This document shows positions 1 to 11,600 of a DNA stretch of 64,000 nt, piece by piece. Made by a program: the position numbers and the translations under genes. The notes under the pieces were generated by a model that was not told the DNA's origin, made no database searches, and was given only the letters and a program-made list of their open reading frames with translations. The stretch is from assembly GCA_027625915.1 (NCBI GenBank), contig JANTQA010000015.1:6477001-6541000 (forward strand), written 5' to 3'. The DNA is from Anaeramoeba flamelloides (lineage: Eukaryota > Metamonada > Anaeramoebidae). Every line of letters begins with the position of its first letter. Positions within the stretch are counted from its first letter, which is position 1.

Positions 1-146
1 GAATGTTTTTTGGTTTTACTTTTTGGTCGATGATTAAAAACAAAATTGAACTTTTTACTTATAGCATTTAAAACTCCCAAAATGAAAATTTCCTTTTGTT
101 CAAAAAATTACAAAAAGAAAAACAAAAAGAAAAAGAAAAATATTAC

Positions 147-666
147 TTGGACTTATCGTGAGTAAATGTGATTTGTTATCTGTGTTTAAAGTATTTAAGA
201 AGTTCTGTAACTTTTCTTGATTTTGTTCGTTATCCTCCAAACAAATAAGATCCACTTTAATAGATTTTTCTTTTAAAAGTGAGCCAACGTTTGATATTTC
301 TTCCTTGCTATTGGTTATTTCGCCAGCAATAAAAAGAATAATTCTTCGTTCTGTTTGTTTATTTTGAAGGTTAATTAATGTGTCGGCAGCAAAGTTTATG
401 ACAGACAGGTAATCTCCTTTGTCTTCTGATGCATTAAGATCGGACACCTTTTGGAAAATCGATTCAATTTCATTGCTTGGCTGGATCAGAACACTCTTAG
501 GTGACGAGACAGTTAAAACTCCAATTTTGTTTGTGTTTGTTGTTTTTTTTGTTTCCAGAATGTACTCCAAAGATTCTAATTGAGAAAAAAGTCGACTTGG
601 ATGAAAATCTTTTTTTTGTGAATCAACAGAATCGTCAAGGATAATTAATGTTGTCTCGTTTGTCAT
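147..666 (-). CDS. RPN10: 26S proteasome regulatory subunit Rpn10/PSMD4, 5' exon (partial)
   Basis: Encodes the N-terminal von Willebrand A (VWA) domain of Rpn10, the ubiquitin-receptor subunit of the proteasome 19S particle. Reading from the ATG at 666, the visible match to the family is the opening strand TTLIILDDSVDS, the stretch DFHPSRLFSQLESLEYI, the RRIILFIAGEI strand, KSIKVDLICLEDNEQNQEKL, and NTLNTDNKSHLLTISP, which corresponds to the family's [21 protein letters not shown]. These are in family order and spacing over about 173 residues. The frame then runs into a T-rich stretch with a stop about 45 bases on. A donor (GTAATATTTT on the minus strand, exon ending at 147) gives a good exon end. 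The rest of the VWA domain and the ubiquitin-interacting motifs should lie left of the window. The family assignment is from remembered motif order, not from an alignment run here. Confidence 0.85.
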
Positions 667-1144
667 TAAATAAAAAGCAAACGAATTTTATTCAAAAAAT
701 AAAATTAGGTTAAAAAATCAAAAATGGAAGAAAATGATCCTTTTAATTCATGAAGGTTCTTTTATTCTTAATCAAAATTCAATAAAATAAAGAACCAATC
801 AATACTCATATTGAATTTAGTCTGTTCTTTCCATTATTTAGACATTATCAAACGACTGAAAAATTATTGTAAAGTTTTGGGCGTATTGGTACAAATTTTA
901 TAAAACCACTATCAAGAAGAACTGGTTTCTTGTTAAACGAATACCCCTGTTTTAATTTCAATGTTCAAGTTAATGTACCATAATTCATTTAAAAATATTA
1001 TCGTAAATTAATCAAAAAATTTAAAATAGTTCTACCGCAGCTTGAAATTGAAAAATGGATTAAAAACCTTACTAATAAAATACAAAAATATATTTTCGTG
1101 TTCTATTCAAAAAGGAAATATTGTTTGGAAAAGTTTGATCCATT
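667..1144. other. Spacer without recognised content
   Basis: AT-rich sequence upstream of the Rpn10 start. It should contain that gene's promoter, but I see no recognisable element and no credible ORF. Confidence 0.4.
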
Positions 1145-1660
1145 TTTCTAATTTTCTCAAAGTTCAAAATCCTAAAATCAACATATTTCTGAATTATTCA
1201 AAAAAAATTATTCTTCTTTGAAAGAAGAAAGAAGTCTTGATAACTGTTAAAAAATAGTACAAAATATTCTTAAAAAATAAAAAGACCAAGTTTTTAAATA
1301 ATTCAGTATAAAAAATCTTCTTAATTTCAAATGATACAATAATTATATTAAACTTGAAAAAAATACTATTTCTTGATTCAAAGAAAAGTTCAATTCATTT
1401 TTTTTTTTTTTTTATTTTTAACATAAAATGAGAAAAACGCCCAAATCATTAAATTAAAGATATTTCAAAAAGATTTTTTTAAACCCTGGAAAATTCAATT
1501 TTAAACTTTATGAAAATATCTTTTAAAGTTCATTATTTTTAATCAATAATTAAAAACCCAAAATCAATTATTTCAATCTGTTAATAACAACCCAATGATT
1601 AAAAGTATCAATAGAATTTATTCTTATTTTTCAATTTTTCAAAGATTTTCAAACAAATAC
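1145..1660. repeat. Dispersed repeat R1, copy 1
   Basis: Diverged but collinear with about 24270-24785 in the same orientation. Shared landmarks include TTCTTTGAAAGAAGA, TTTTAATCAATAATTAA and, at the right edge, AAGATTTTCAAACAAATA. The similarity stops where the TA-flanked foldback at 1661 begins, so that foldback sits at or inserted into the right edge of this copy. Family unknown; no coding capacity. Confidence 0.6.
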
Positions 1661-1856
1661 GGTAAGTTTGACTTTTAAGGCACAAAATTTCAACGAAATT
1701 TAAGGCACAAAAAAATCTCAAATTAAGGCACAAAATTTGGAATTTTTTATTTTACAATTTATTTTACTAGAATCTGAATTTTGTGCCTTAATTTGAGATT
1801 TTTTTTGTGCCTTAAACTTCGTTGAAGTTTGTGCCTTAAAAGTGGAATTGATTGTA
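1661..1856. mobile_element. TA-flanked foldback MITE, copy A
   Basis: A palindromic element of about 195 bp. The left arm reads TTTGACTTTTAAGGCACAAA, with two more AAGGCACAAA motifs about 25 and 23 bp on. The right arm is the inverse, ending TTTGTGCCTTAAAAGTGGAA followed by TTGATTGTA. The left terminus has decayed (GGTAAGTTTGAC in place of TACAGTCAGTTTGAC). No coding capacity. Same family as the copies at 3341, 14582 and 29713. Confidence 0.8.
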
Positions 1857-3079
1857 AAAAATATTCCAATTCAAAATTCTGCTATAAAAAAATAATAAAA
1901 TATTATCAACTAAGTTATTATTACTGTTATTTTACAATTAATTATTGAAAATTTTTTATTTCAATTTCCAAAAAGAATATTAATTATTATTGTTAAAATC
2001 AAATTAGCAAAGTAAAAAATTTATCAGGGATGTAAGTATGGAAGTTTTTATTATTGTCTAAAAATATCATTTCGAAACGATGTTGTAAAGATCTTTGGTT
2101 TACTTCAACTTATAAACTCGAAAAATAGTTTGGAAAGTGAAACTAAAAATTTTCATTTTTTAATTGGAAAATAAGATTATAATAAAAGTTTTTTATTTGC
2201 ACTCTAAATAATTGAATATATATATATATATATATATATCTTTTCTTTTAATTTAGATGAAATTTAATAAATATTTTCATATAAAAAAAAATTAACTTTT
2301 TTAAATCTTGGGATGATTTGATAACATATAATTTTCAATACATTACAATAAAAAAAAAAACTTATAATTTTTTTTTCAAAAACTAATATATCGTATATCA
2401 TAAAAATTTGTAGTTTAGTCTCAAAAAAAAAAAAAAAAAAAAATCAAACTATATGGATTTCAGAAAAAATTATTAACAGAAATTGCACATGGCATTTTAT
2501 ATAAATAAATCAAAAAATAAATATTTCAGACTTTACAAACTTAATAAAAAATTATATTAATTTTCTACATTCAATAATTATTGGAAAATTTGAAAAAAAA
2601 ATCACAAAAATGGAATTAAAGATAAAATAATTGTGCATTGTAACAATTGATATTCAAAATTGTTTTGGCTTGGTTCATCATTCTTTTATTTACCATTCAA
2701 TTAAACAATAATTGTAATGAAAAAATAACTATATTCATGTATTTATCATTCAAAAGAGAAAATCAGTGTTTGTCAAGGGTTTTTTCATCTTTACTTTCTT
2801 ATTATAATTTATCAGTGATTTTTTAATGGGAAAAAAATAAACAATTATTTCTAACTTTAAAAATATTTACAGATGATACATTTTTTTATTATGAAACTAT
2901 CTGTTATTGGAATACATTACCAATGATAAATATATAAAACTATTCTAAATAGTAGAGCACCCACAAAATTAACAATAAGCAAATAATAGCACAATTTATT
3001 TTATTTTTCTAAAAATAATATAAAATCACATTTAATTAACCCAGTTTTAATGTTTTTATATCAAATCATTTTAGATACA
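1857..3079. other. AT-rich spacer with (TA)n tract
   Basis: No gene-like ORF. It holds a (TA) dinucleotide run at 2216-2239 and several poly-A/T runs. Nothing else is recognised. Confidence 0.4.
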
Positions 3080-3265
3080 GGTGATTTTTATTTTTTTTCT
3101 TTTATTTGCATGAATATCATTAATTATAAAAACATTATTATCTGGCAACGTAAATGTGATTATATCTTACGTTTGGAAAAATATAACCAATTGAGTTTTA
3201 TTTCACATATTTTTGATTTTTAGGTGTTTCCAAATTTTTCGAATGGTGTTTAGATATACATAAAA
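3080..3265. repeat. Dispersed repeat R3, copy 1
   Basis: Similar to about 58490-58680 in the same orientation. The clearest shared blocks are TTACGTTTGGAAAAATAT, TATTTTTGATTTTAG and CCAAATTTTT followed by GAATGG and GTTTAG. The copy at 58.5 kb lies inside a TTAA-flanked element, so this may be a fragment of a related element. Confidence 0.5.
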
Positions 3266-3340
3266 ATGACAAAATTAATCTTATTTTACCCACGTTTCTG
3301 ATTCTTATTTATAGAATAAAGTAAAAAATTAATTCTATTA

Positions 3341-3535
3341 CAGTCAGTTTGACTTTTAAGGCACAAACTTTCAAAGAAATTTAAGGCACAAAAAAATCTC
3401 AAATTAAGGCACAAAATTTGGAATTTTTTTTTTACAATTTATTTTTCCTAGAATTTGAATTTTGTGCTTTAATTTGAGATTTTTTTGGGACTTAAATTTC
3501 GTTGAAAGTTTGTGTCTTAAAAGTGAAACTGATTG
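3341..3535. mobile_element. TA-flanked foldback MITE, copy B
   Basis: A 195-bp palindrome starting CAGTCAGTTTGACTTTTAAG and ending AAGTGAAACTGATTG, with TA on both sides (3339-3340 and 3536-3537). Each arm carries three copies of AAGGCACAAA or a near variant. TA target duplication and CAGT termini are typical of Tc1/mariner-mobilised MITEs; the superfamily call is inferred because no transposase is present. Confidence 0.85.
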
Positions 3536-4389
3536 TATAATATCCGTATACATATTAAAAATAAAATTAATTCTGAAAAAAATATAAAGTTTTGAAAAAT
3601 CAATTAATTATCATTCTTTTTGAAAAAAAAAAAAAAAAAAAAAAAAAACCACGATATATATATTGGAAATCTAAAAATTTAAAAGTATTAGATTATGATT
3701 TCAGTTTCTAAAACATTTTCAGTTAAAAAAGGGGCCAAGTTAAAAAATAGTTATATTTTCGAGAATTTAAAAGAACCTAGTTAAATATTTATTATGGATA
3801 AGGTTGTACACTATTTTAAAATTAAGAAAGGTTGAAAATTATCTAAATAGATACTCTTATTTAATGAAACACCTCAATTACACATTTGTTAATTGGGTTT
3901 AAAAAATCAAAAATATGGATTTAATAGAATATTTTTTAATATTTTGATTGGAAGTGTCGGGTCTACAAAAATAATTCTAATATTTGGATTTATGAATTAA
4001 AACAATAAAAATTGTTGGTTTCTTTATAAAGCAAGTGTGTTTTTTATTTTTTTTTAATTTAAGACATGAGGTTATGAACCACTCGTATTTACTTTTAATT
4101 TTTCCAGAATTTAAAAGAATTGAGTAAAATCTATTCTTCTTCTACATATTTTTGAATCTTGGAAAACCACCATTTTTTTTTTTTAATTTCATAAATTAAA
4201 AGAAAATTTTTGAAATTTTCTTATTTTTTCTAAAATTAAAAAAAAAAATAGTCACTTCATGGCACTCTACCGTACTTTCGATTGGATTTTTATCAATTTT
4301 AGGCTTTAGAAGAAAAATCAAGAAATTTTCTTTTTATTTCTCAAATTAAAAAAATGATGTTAGCTTTTCTTGGGTTTTCTCTTAATTTG

Positions 4390-4566
4390 TAAAATCAATA
4401 GACTTCACAGATAAAATCGAAAACTTCAAAAAAACTTAGAAAACTTAACAAATATAACAGAAACCCTCAAACAAACCTAGAAAGCTTGACAAATAAAATA
4501 AAAAACTCTAAAAAAAACTAGAACAATTAATAAATAAAACAGAAAACCTCAAGAAAACTTAGACAC
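4390..4566. repeat. Degenerate ~41-bp tandem repeat
   Basis: Four or so imperfect units of the form AAACTTAGAAAACTTAACA + AATATAACAGAAACCCTCAA. The same unit recurs at 35040-35345, there as an inverted pair, and in scraps near 61.7 kb. It is followed by GCACTCTGCGGTACTT, which resembles GGCACTCTACCGTACTT at about 4261. This suggests that 4250-4590 is one old repeat unit. Confidence 0.55.
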
Positions 4567-4590
4567 TCTACAGCACTCTGCGGTACTTCC

Positions 4591-5408
4591 CAAATCCGAA
4601 ATTTTTATTTAGAAATTATTGAAACAATTGTATTTTTAATAGTATTAATGAACAATATTCACTGCCTTTCTTTGGTCAGTAAAGATAATAATAATATTTT
4701 ATATTCTTTTCAAAATATCTAAAACTCAGTTTTAGAATTATGTCAAATAATAACTCATACCCACCCAATAAAAATTTAATTGTCCTACGTTATTGATAAC
4801 TATTTTTTAATGTAATTTTTTTTTTAGACTATCAAGAAATAAAACTCTCATTTTATTTTATTTTATAAAGTGTTCCTTTGCTTTAATCCTGTTTTTTTGA
4901 GTAAAAAATGATTAAAAAAAAAGAATTACTCAAGCTTTTGCTTACTATATTGAATTTTAAGAAAGTGTTCCTTTTGTGAAAATTGATTTCAAAAAAATAA
5001 CAAAGAAATGAATGAGAAAATGTTGTAAAATATTCACCATACGGAAAAAAGAAAGAATCACGTAAATTTTTTATTGCAAAAGAAATTTTTCCCACTTTTT
5101 CAATTTTTATAAAATATTTTGAGAAATGAGCTTTATTGTTGACTTTAAAAATAATCCTTTACTTCGATTTTTTCTTCACACAAATAATAATTTATCCTAT
5201 TTCTATGGCTTAAACCTGAAATGTCTAGATTTTATTGAATTCCAAAATACTGTAGGATTTTCGTTTTCTTGTTTTTCAAATCTTAATATGATAAAAACGA
5301 ATATGCAAACAGTTTCATGTTAACCAAAGCACAACATTCTGTGAATAGAGAAATATTTTATTTTTTTATTCTTTCAATTTCTTCAATTGTTCTTTATTGA
5401 AACCAAAA
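4591..5408. other. Spacer upstream of the DOCK gene
   Basis: Only short ORFs without recognisable domains, including one of 65 codons at 5126-5323 with an ATG start. The DOCK promoter must lie here, but no motif is recognised. The last 60 bases before the DOCK ATG are T-rich. Confidence 0.35.
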
Positions 5409-8400
5409 ATGTCAAACGAAGCGACAAGCACAACCAAAATTGAAGATTTCCTTCAGGACTTAATCGATAAGCCTTGTGATTTTGAGACAGATCTACAATC
5501 AATTTCGATGAAAAGGGCACCTTTTCAAGATCTTGTTCAATTCCGAGAAGACTACATTAAAATTGAGGACCACCCAGCGAAATTCGAAACGGTTTCACAC
5601 CTTCCTGTAATTTACTTTTTTCATAAAAGAAACTCCTGTTTAATAAAAAAAATTTTTTTAATGCCTTTTGTTGAAAAACAAAAAAAAAATAAATCCATCC
5701 TTCTTTTGCGATAACTTTCTTTTGATATGAAACAAAAAACTTCTAATCTGAATTTTCTCTTAACCCCCTTTTTGTATTTTTATTTTGAACCTTATTTTCC
5801 TTTTTTTAACTGTCGTCCCACCTAAAAACCAACAATAAACAAAAATTGCAACAAAAAAAAATAAAAAAAAAAAACCCTCACAAAAAATCAACTGTTCACT
5901 TGAACCTTAATATAAAAGGATGAAATAAAACAACTTTCTGCAGACAATTTAACGGGTGCGATCGTAGATTCATTTACAAGAACAAGGAAATGCATAATTT
6001 GGAAATACCGAAAATATACACAAAGCAGCAACAACGAAAAAAACTTTTCTAATCAAAATTTTAACAGCCATTTATTACCGTCTTCAAAAAAAAAAAAAAT
6101 CAAAAGAAAAACAAAAGGAATTTCATCAGAGTTTGGTTATGAAATTGATCGAAGCAAACCTTCAAGAAAATTAGTTTCTCAAAATTCCTCACTCTTAAAT
6201 CATTTTCTTCAGGACAATTCAGAACAACACAAAAACCAAAAATCAACAACAAATATTGAAAAAAAAGAAGAAAAAGGAAAAGAAAACGAAAACGAAAACG
6301 AAAAGGAAAATAAAAACGAAAAGGAAAATAGAAAAGAAAACGAAAAAGAAAACGAAAAAGAAAAGGAAAAGAGAAAAGAAAAAGAAAAAAAAAAAGAAAA
6401 AGAAAAGGAAAAGGAAAAAGAAAAAAAAAAAGTTTCTGAAGAAAAGAAAGAAGAAAACATTAATGAAAACCAGGCAGAAAAAAAAAAAGAATTAAATTCA
6501 TCAACCAAAGTCAAAGTTTCTCGAAGAGATGTAAATTTAGATTTTTTAAAATTAGATGCAAAAGAATGCTTATCGAAACAAAAACAAAACAGAAAAACGA
6601 TCAAAGAACTAACAAATTCAAATTTATATTCGCTTTTCAAATCAAAAAATGAACATAATTACTTATTTTCAGACGATCGGAAACCAACAAAAGGATACCT
6701 TAAGAGTACAGAAAGATTATTTCAATTTGAACCACAAAAACTAGTTTTAAAATTAGGCAATTTTGAACCATTTTTTTGTTCAGCTGCATTATTTGATTTA
6801 AAAACAAAAAAGAGACTATCGGAAAATTTTTATTTTGATGTAAATTCAGATAAATTTAATTCTTGGGATTTTTATTTAAAACAGCACACTTTAAATAATG
6901 AGGATACTGAGGATAATGATGATAATGATAATGATAATAATAACAACGATGATGAATCTGAAAATTTTAAAGATCCAGAAACTCAAATAAAAAAATGTAT
7001 TTTTTCTCTAACAAGAATGATTGAAAAACCGATTTTAATTATCCGAATAGAAAAGATTTTACAAGGCAATTATGATGATATTATTGAATTGTATTCAAAA
7101 ACACCATCAAAAAAATGGAACACCACTCAACAAAATAAATTTCAAGAAACAATTAAAGTCTGTTTAAATAAATTTAAAGGATTAACCCAACCCTTTGCCT
7201 TTTCAATAGTTTCTTTATTTGATAAAAATGGAAATATAGATTCGTCATTATATAACGACAAGAATGGAATAGATTTACAATTATTGAAAGCAAAAGAATT
7301 CATCTCAAGTAAGAAACTAATTCATTTTTACAAGACCCAGAACAAATCTTTGCATAAAAGTAATACATATAAAAACAAATTCATTTTAGGAAAATTTAAT
7401 TTAAAATTTACTGAAATCTTCAATTTTGATCAAATTAAAAAAAAAACAATAATTGATTCTTCATGGAGAAAATTTGAAAGCAATCGATATAAAAATAATG
7501 CAAATGAGAAAAATATTAATAATAAAACAAATAATAATCATAAAAATAATAATAATAATAATAATAATAACATAAATATTAACAGAAACAAAAAAAACAA
7601 CAACAACATTAACAACAGCAAAAACACAAATAATAATCGTAATAACATTAACAAAAACCAAAGCAGCATCAACATAAACAGAAACAAAAGCAAAAGCAAA
7701 AACAACATCGACATCAACAGAAACAAAAACAATATTCATAATAACAACTATAACAATTTATCTCAAATTATTTCAGAATTAAAATTAAAAACAAAAACAA
7801 AAACAAAAACAAAATTAGAATCTAAAAAGGAAAATGAAAAAGGAAATAAAAATGGATTAAAAAAAAGAAAAAAGAAAACAAAGTCAAATAGATTATCTTA
7901 AAGTAGAAAATTATTCTGAATTAGAAATTATTACTCCAAATTTACATTATAAAAATAATTATTATATTTACTTAAAAAATATAAATTTTTCAAAAAGAAA
8001 TGTAAAAAGTATAGCAATTAAAATTGAATATAAAACAATAGATGTTATTAATATTCCAGGATTACGAAATTTATATGGTAAATTAAATGAAAAAAAATTT
8101 AAAACAGAAATATGGACAAGTGTACAATATCATAAAAAAAATCCAAGATGCTATGATGAAATTAAAATTGCCCTGCCAGGAAATATTAATGAAAAAGACC
8201 ATTTATTATTTACATTTTATTCTATTCAAAAAAAAATGAATTTTAAAGCAATTGGCCATTCAATTTTTCGAATTAATAACAATAATTTATTAAAAAATAA
8301 TAAGGATCCAATTTTATTAAATATTATTTCCGATATGGAGCCGGCTAATTATTTGAAAATTTATGAAAATAATTTAATCTCTCAAAAATCTAAAAAAAAT

Positions 8401-8622
8401 ATTTTAAAAATAAATACAAAGTTAATAAGTACTGTATTTCCCAAAAATCAAAATTTAATTGACATTTATCAAAGGTTATTGAATTTTGAAAAAAATTTTC
8501 AAAATAAGGAAAAATTAAAAAAATCTATAAGTAATTTAATAAATTTACCTAAAAAAATAACTATTAAATATTTTAATTTCATTTTAGATTTATTCTTTAA
8601 AATATTATTTAATTTAAATACC

Positions 8623-8668
<46 letters not shown>

Positions 8669-11600
8669 TCGACATCGAAAAAAACAGCAACATAATAAAC
8701 AACAACAACAACAACAACAACGATGACGACAACAAAAATAACAGCGAAAATAACATCAAAAATATCAAAAATATCAAAAGCGAAATTAAAGAGATTCAAT
8801 TATTTACATTTGATATTTTTTTATTATTTTTAAATAACTTTCAAGAACAAAATAAAGATAATAGAAAATTAATTTTAAAACCTTATTTAGATTATTATTA
8901 TGATTATGCTTCAATAAAAAATAATTTTCAAAAACCTTGCTTTCTAATATTGATTCAATTATGGGTTAATAGATTGAAAAAAGAAAAAGCAAAAAAGAGG
9001 ATTAAAACTAGATCTGAAGTTGTTCAAGTATCTTGGTTTTTATTAGGATTAATTATTAAATCAATGATTTTATTTTTTAATAGCAATAGTAACAACAGCA
9101 ACAATAACAGAAGCAGCAGTAACAACAACAACACCATTACCACCACCACCACCAACAACAACAATAAAAATATTATTAAAAAGAAAAAAATAATTAATTC
9201 ATATTATAATGAAACAATTTTTAAAAATCTAAAAGAATTAATTGATTTATTAAGGGAACAGATTGAATTGAATTCAATGAGATCATATTTAACTTCTAAA
9301 AAATTAAATGAATATATTGCTTATTTTTTCAAAGATTTATTTGGAATAATTAACAAAGGGCTTGTTTTTAAATTACTCTATATATATTTCAAACATTTAA
9401 AAATATTAAATGAAAAAATTATTATTTTATATGAATTTAAAGTTAATTTTTTAAAATTATTATTTGATAACGAATATTATTTCCAATTAAATTCTCCAGT
9501 ATTAATGCCAATTAATAATAAAATAAATCTGAATCATTATTTAATAAAAAAACACAAACTTTCAGGATTAATTTTTTATGAATTATTAATAATTTTCCAA
9601 AATTTACAGTATAACCAAAACAATAAAATAGAACAAGCTAATGAAAGAGATGATAAAAATGGGAAAGAAAAAACACTTGAAAGGGACAAAGAAAATGAAA
9701 AAGAAAATGAAAAAGAAAATGAAACTAATAAGAAAAATAGATCCCTTCACAATAGTTACAATAGTTATGATAATTGCTTAAATATAATATTTAATTTAAT
9801 TAAGGAACTGTTTATTCGACATGATTCGAATAAAAATTTAAATCAAAACAAAGCCAAAAAGGGAATTGTTATTACAATGTATTTCCCAATAATAATTATA
9901 TTGATTGATAACTATAAAAAGTTGAAGGATTTTTCATTAATTGAACGTAGGAACATTTTAATTAATTTTATCTTTTTTTTAAAATATTTAAATAGAACGT
10001 ATTTTTTCGAATGGTGGAAATCCATTAATCTTGATCGAAAAATAAAATTTTTTGAATTATTAAAATTTACCTTAGACAGTTTTAAATATCTTGGAAAGGT
10101 AGAATTAAAACAATTTTTGAATAAAACAACTAAAAATTCTAAGGATTTAAAAAATGAAATGGAACATAAAATATTGCAAAACCTTAATTCAAAAATTTAT
10201 GACCCCATACGTAAAATTAATAGTTATCAGGACCAAAATACCAATATGAATAAAAAAATAATTAAAAGCAAAACAATTGAAAATAACAATTTACACAAAA
10301 AAAATTTTTATAACAACAGCGATCAAGACAACGACAACGACAACATCAAAAGAAACATCATCATCAACATCAACAGAAACATATTCAACAACAATAACAA
10401 CAACGACAACAACCATATCACCGATAACAAAATCATCAATAACAACAATAGCAACAGCAGCAGAAATAAAGACAACAACAACAACAGTAATAAAGACAAC
10501 ACTGTTCAAAAATTTTCATATCATTTAAAAAGGGACAATCAGAACAACAAAGCAAATCTAAAAACAAATAAGAAAAAGAAAAAGAAAACTAGCCCCAATA
10601 GTAAAAAATCACATTCGAAAAGTCGGAAATGGAGAACACTGCAAAGATCGCATACTGTTAATAAACATAAAAATAATTTCAATTATGGTTTGAATCAACT
10701 TGAAAATAAAAAAGAGCATGAATTTAATAAAATTAATAATGAAAAAAAATTATGTACTCAGGTAAATTTAATTGTAATCGATTTAATTGAAGATATATTA
10801 ATTAAATTTGAAAAAACAAAAAAATCAAACCAAAATCTAAAAGACGAATTAACCATTTTTAATAAAATATTAAATTTATTAATTTATATGTTTAACCAAC
10901 CAAATTCTTATTTTATCATTAATCAATTATTTTATCTTTTTTATTTCATTATTGAAAAATTTAAAAAAAAATTGTATTTCGAAAATAACACTAATTTTAA
11001 TAATATTAATAACCAAAAGAGCACTAATTATAATAGCAATACTAACGACAATGATATACTCAACAACAATGAAACAAACAAACTTAATAATTATAACAAT
11101 CGTAACCATACTAATACCCATAACAATTTATTGAGCGAATTATGCAATTCAATTTTTAATAAAATAGTTTATCAAAATTCACAAACTCGAAAATTAGCAA
11201 ATACGTTTCTGTATCTATTAATAGCCATCAATTACGATCTTACAAAAAATTTGACTCGAACCAAAATTCTTTTTAGTCTATCTTTAGATAGGCTAGTTGG
11301 GGATCTAAACAAAAAGTATGCCAAAAATGAATTATTTTATTATAAAAAATTCTTCTCAGTTATTCGATACTTGGCGCAAAAACGCGACCATTACAAATTC
11401 ACGAAACAAGTAAAGTTGCTAATCGACAATTTGTTAGGAATTTTACTAGACTCCTTAAAAGTTTCTGATTACAAATCAGATCCCGAGATGTATGCAGATC
11501 TATTATTAAGAATTGCCGATGGATATTTAAAAACTCCCAATATTCGATTCAGTTGGCTCACTAAATTATGCGATTTTATGATCCAAAATAAAAATTATGC

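Noticed and set aside
5943-5944. AG at 5942-5943 (CTTTCTGCAG) as the DOCK acceptor
   Set aside because: It looks stronger by pyrimidine content but puts exon 2 out of phase with the donor at 5607. The AG at 5917-5918 keeps frame and adds family-like residues.
6209-6640. Ser/Phe-rich 143-codon minus-strand frame and K-rich 79-codon plus frame
   Set aside because: Shadows of the KE-rich stretch of DOCK exon 2, whose true frame continues into DOCK motifs on both sides.
7461-7739. Valine/isoleucine-rich frames opposite the DOCK gene, and similar ones at 8499-8799, 10291-10509, 43837-44115, 45831-46118 and 50477-50695
   Set aside because: They are reverse-strand or shifted readings of Asn/Asp triplet tracts in real genes and have no non-repetitive sequence of their own.
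7017-8236. ATGs at 7017 and 8236 as separate gene starts
   Set aside because: The frames are open upstream of both ATGs, and the upstream residues are DOCK landmarks, so both are internal.
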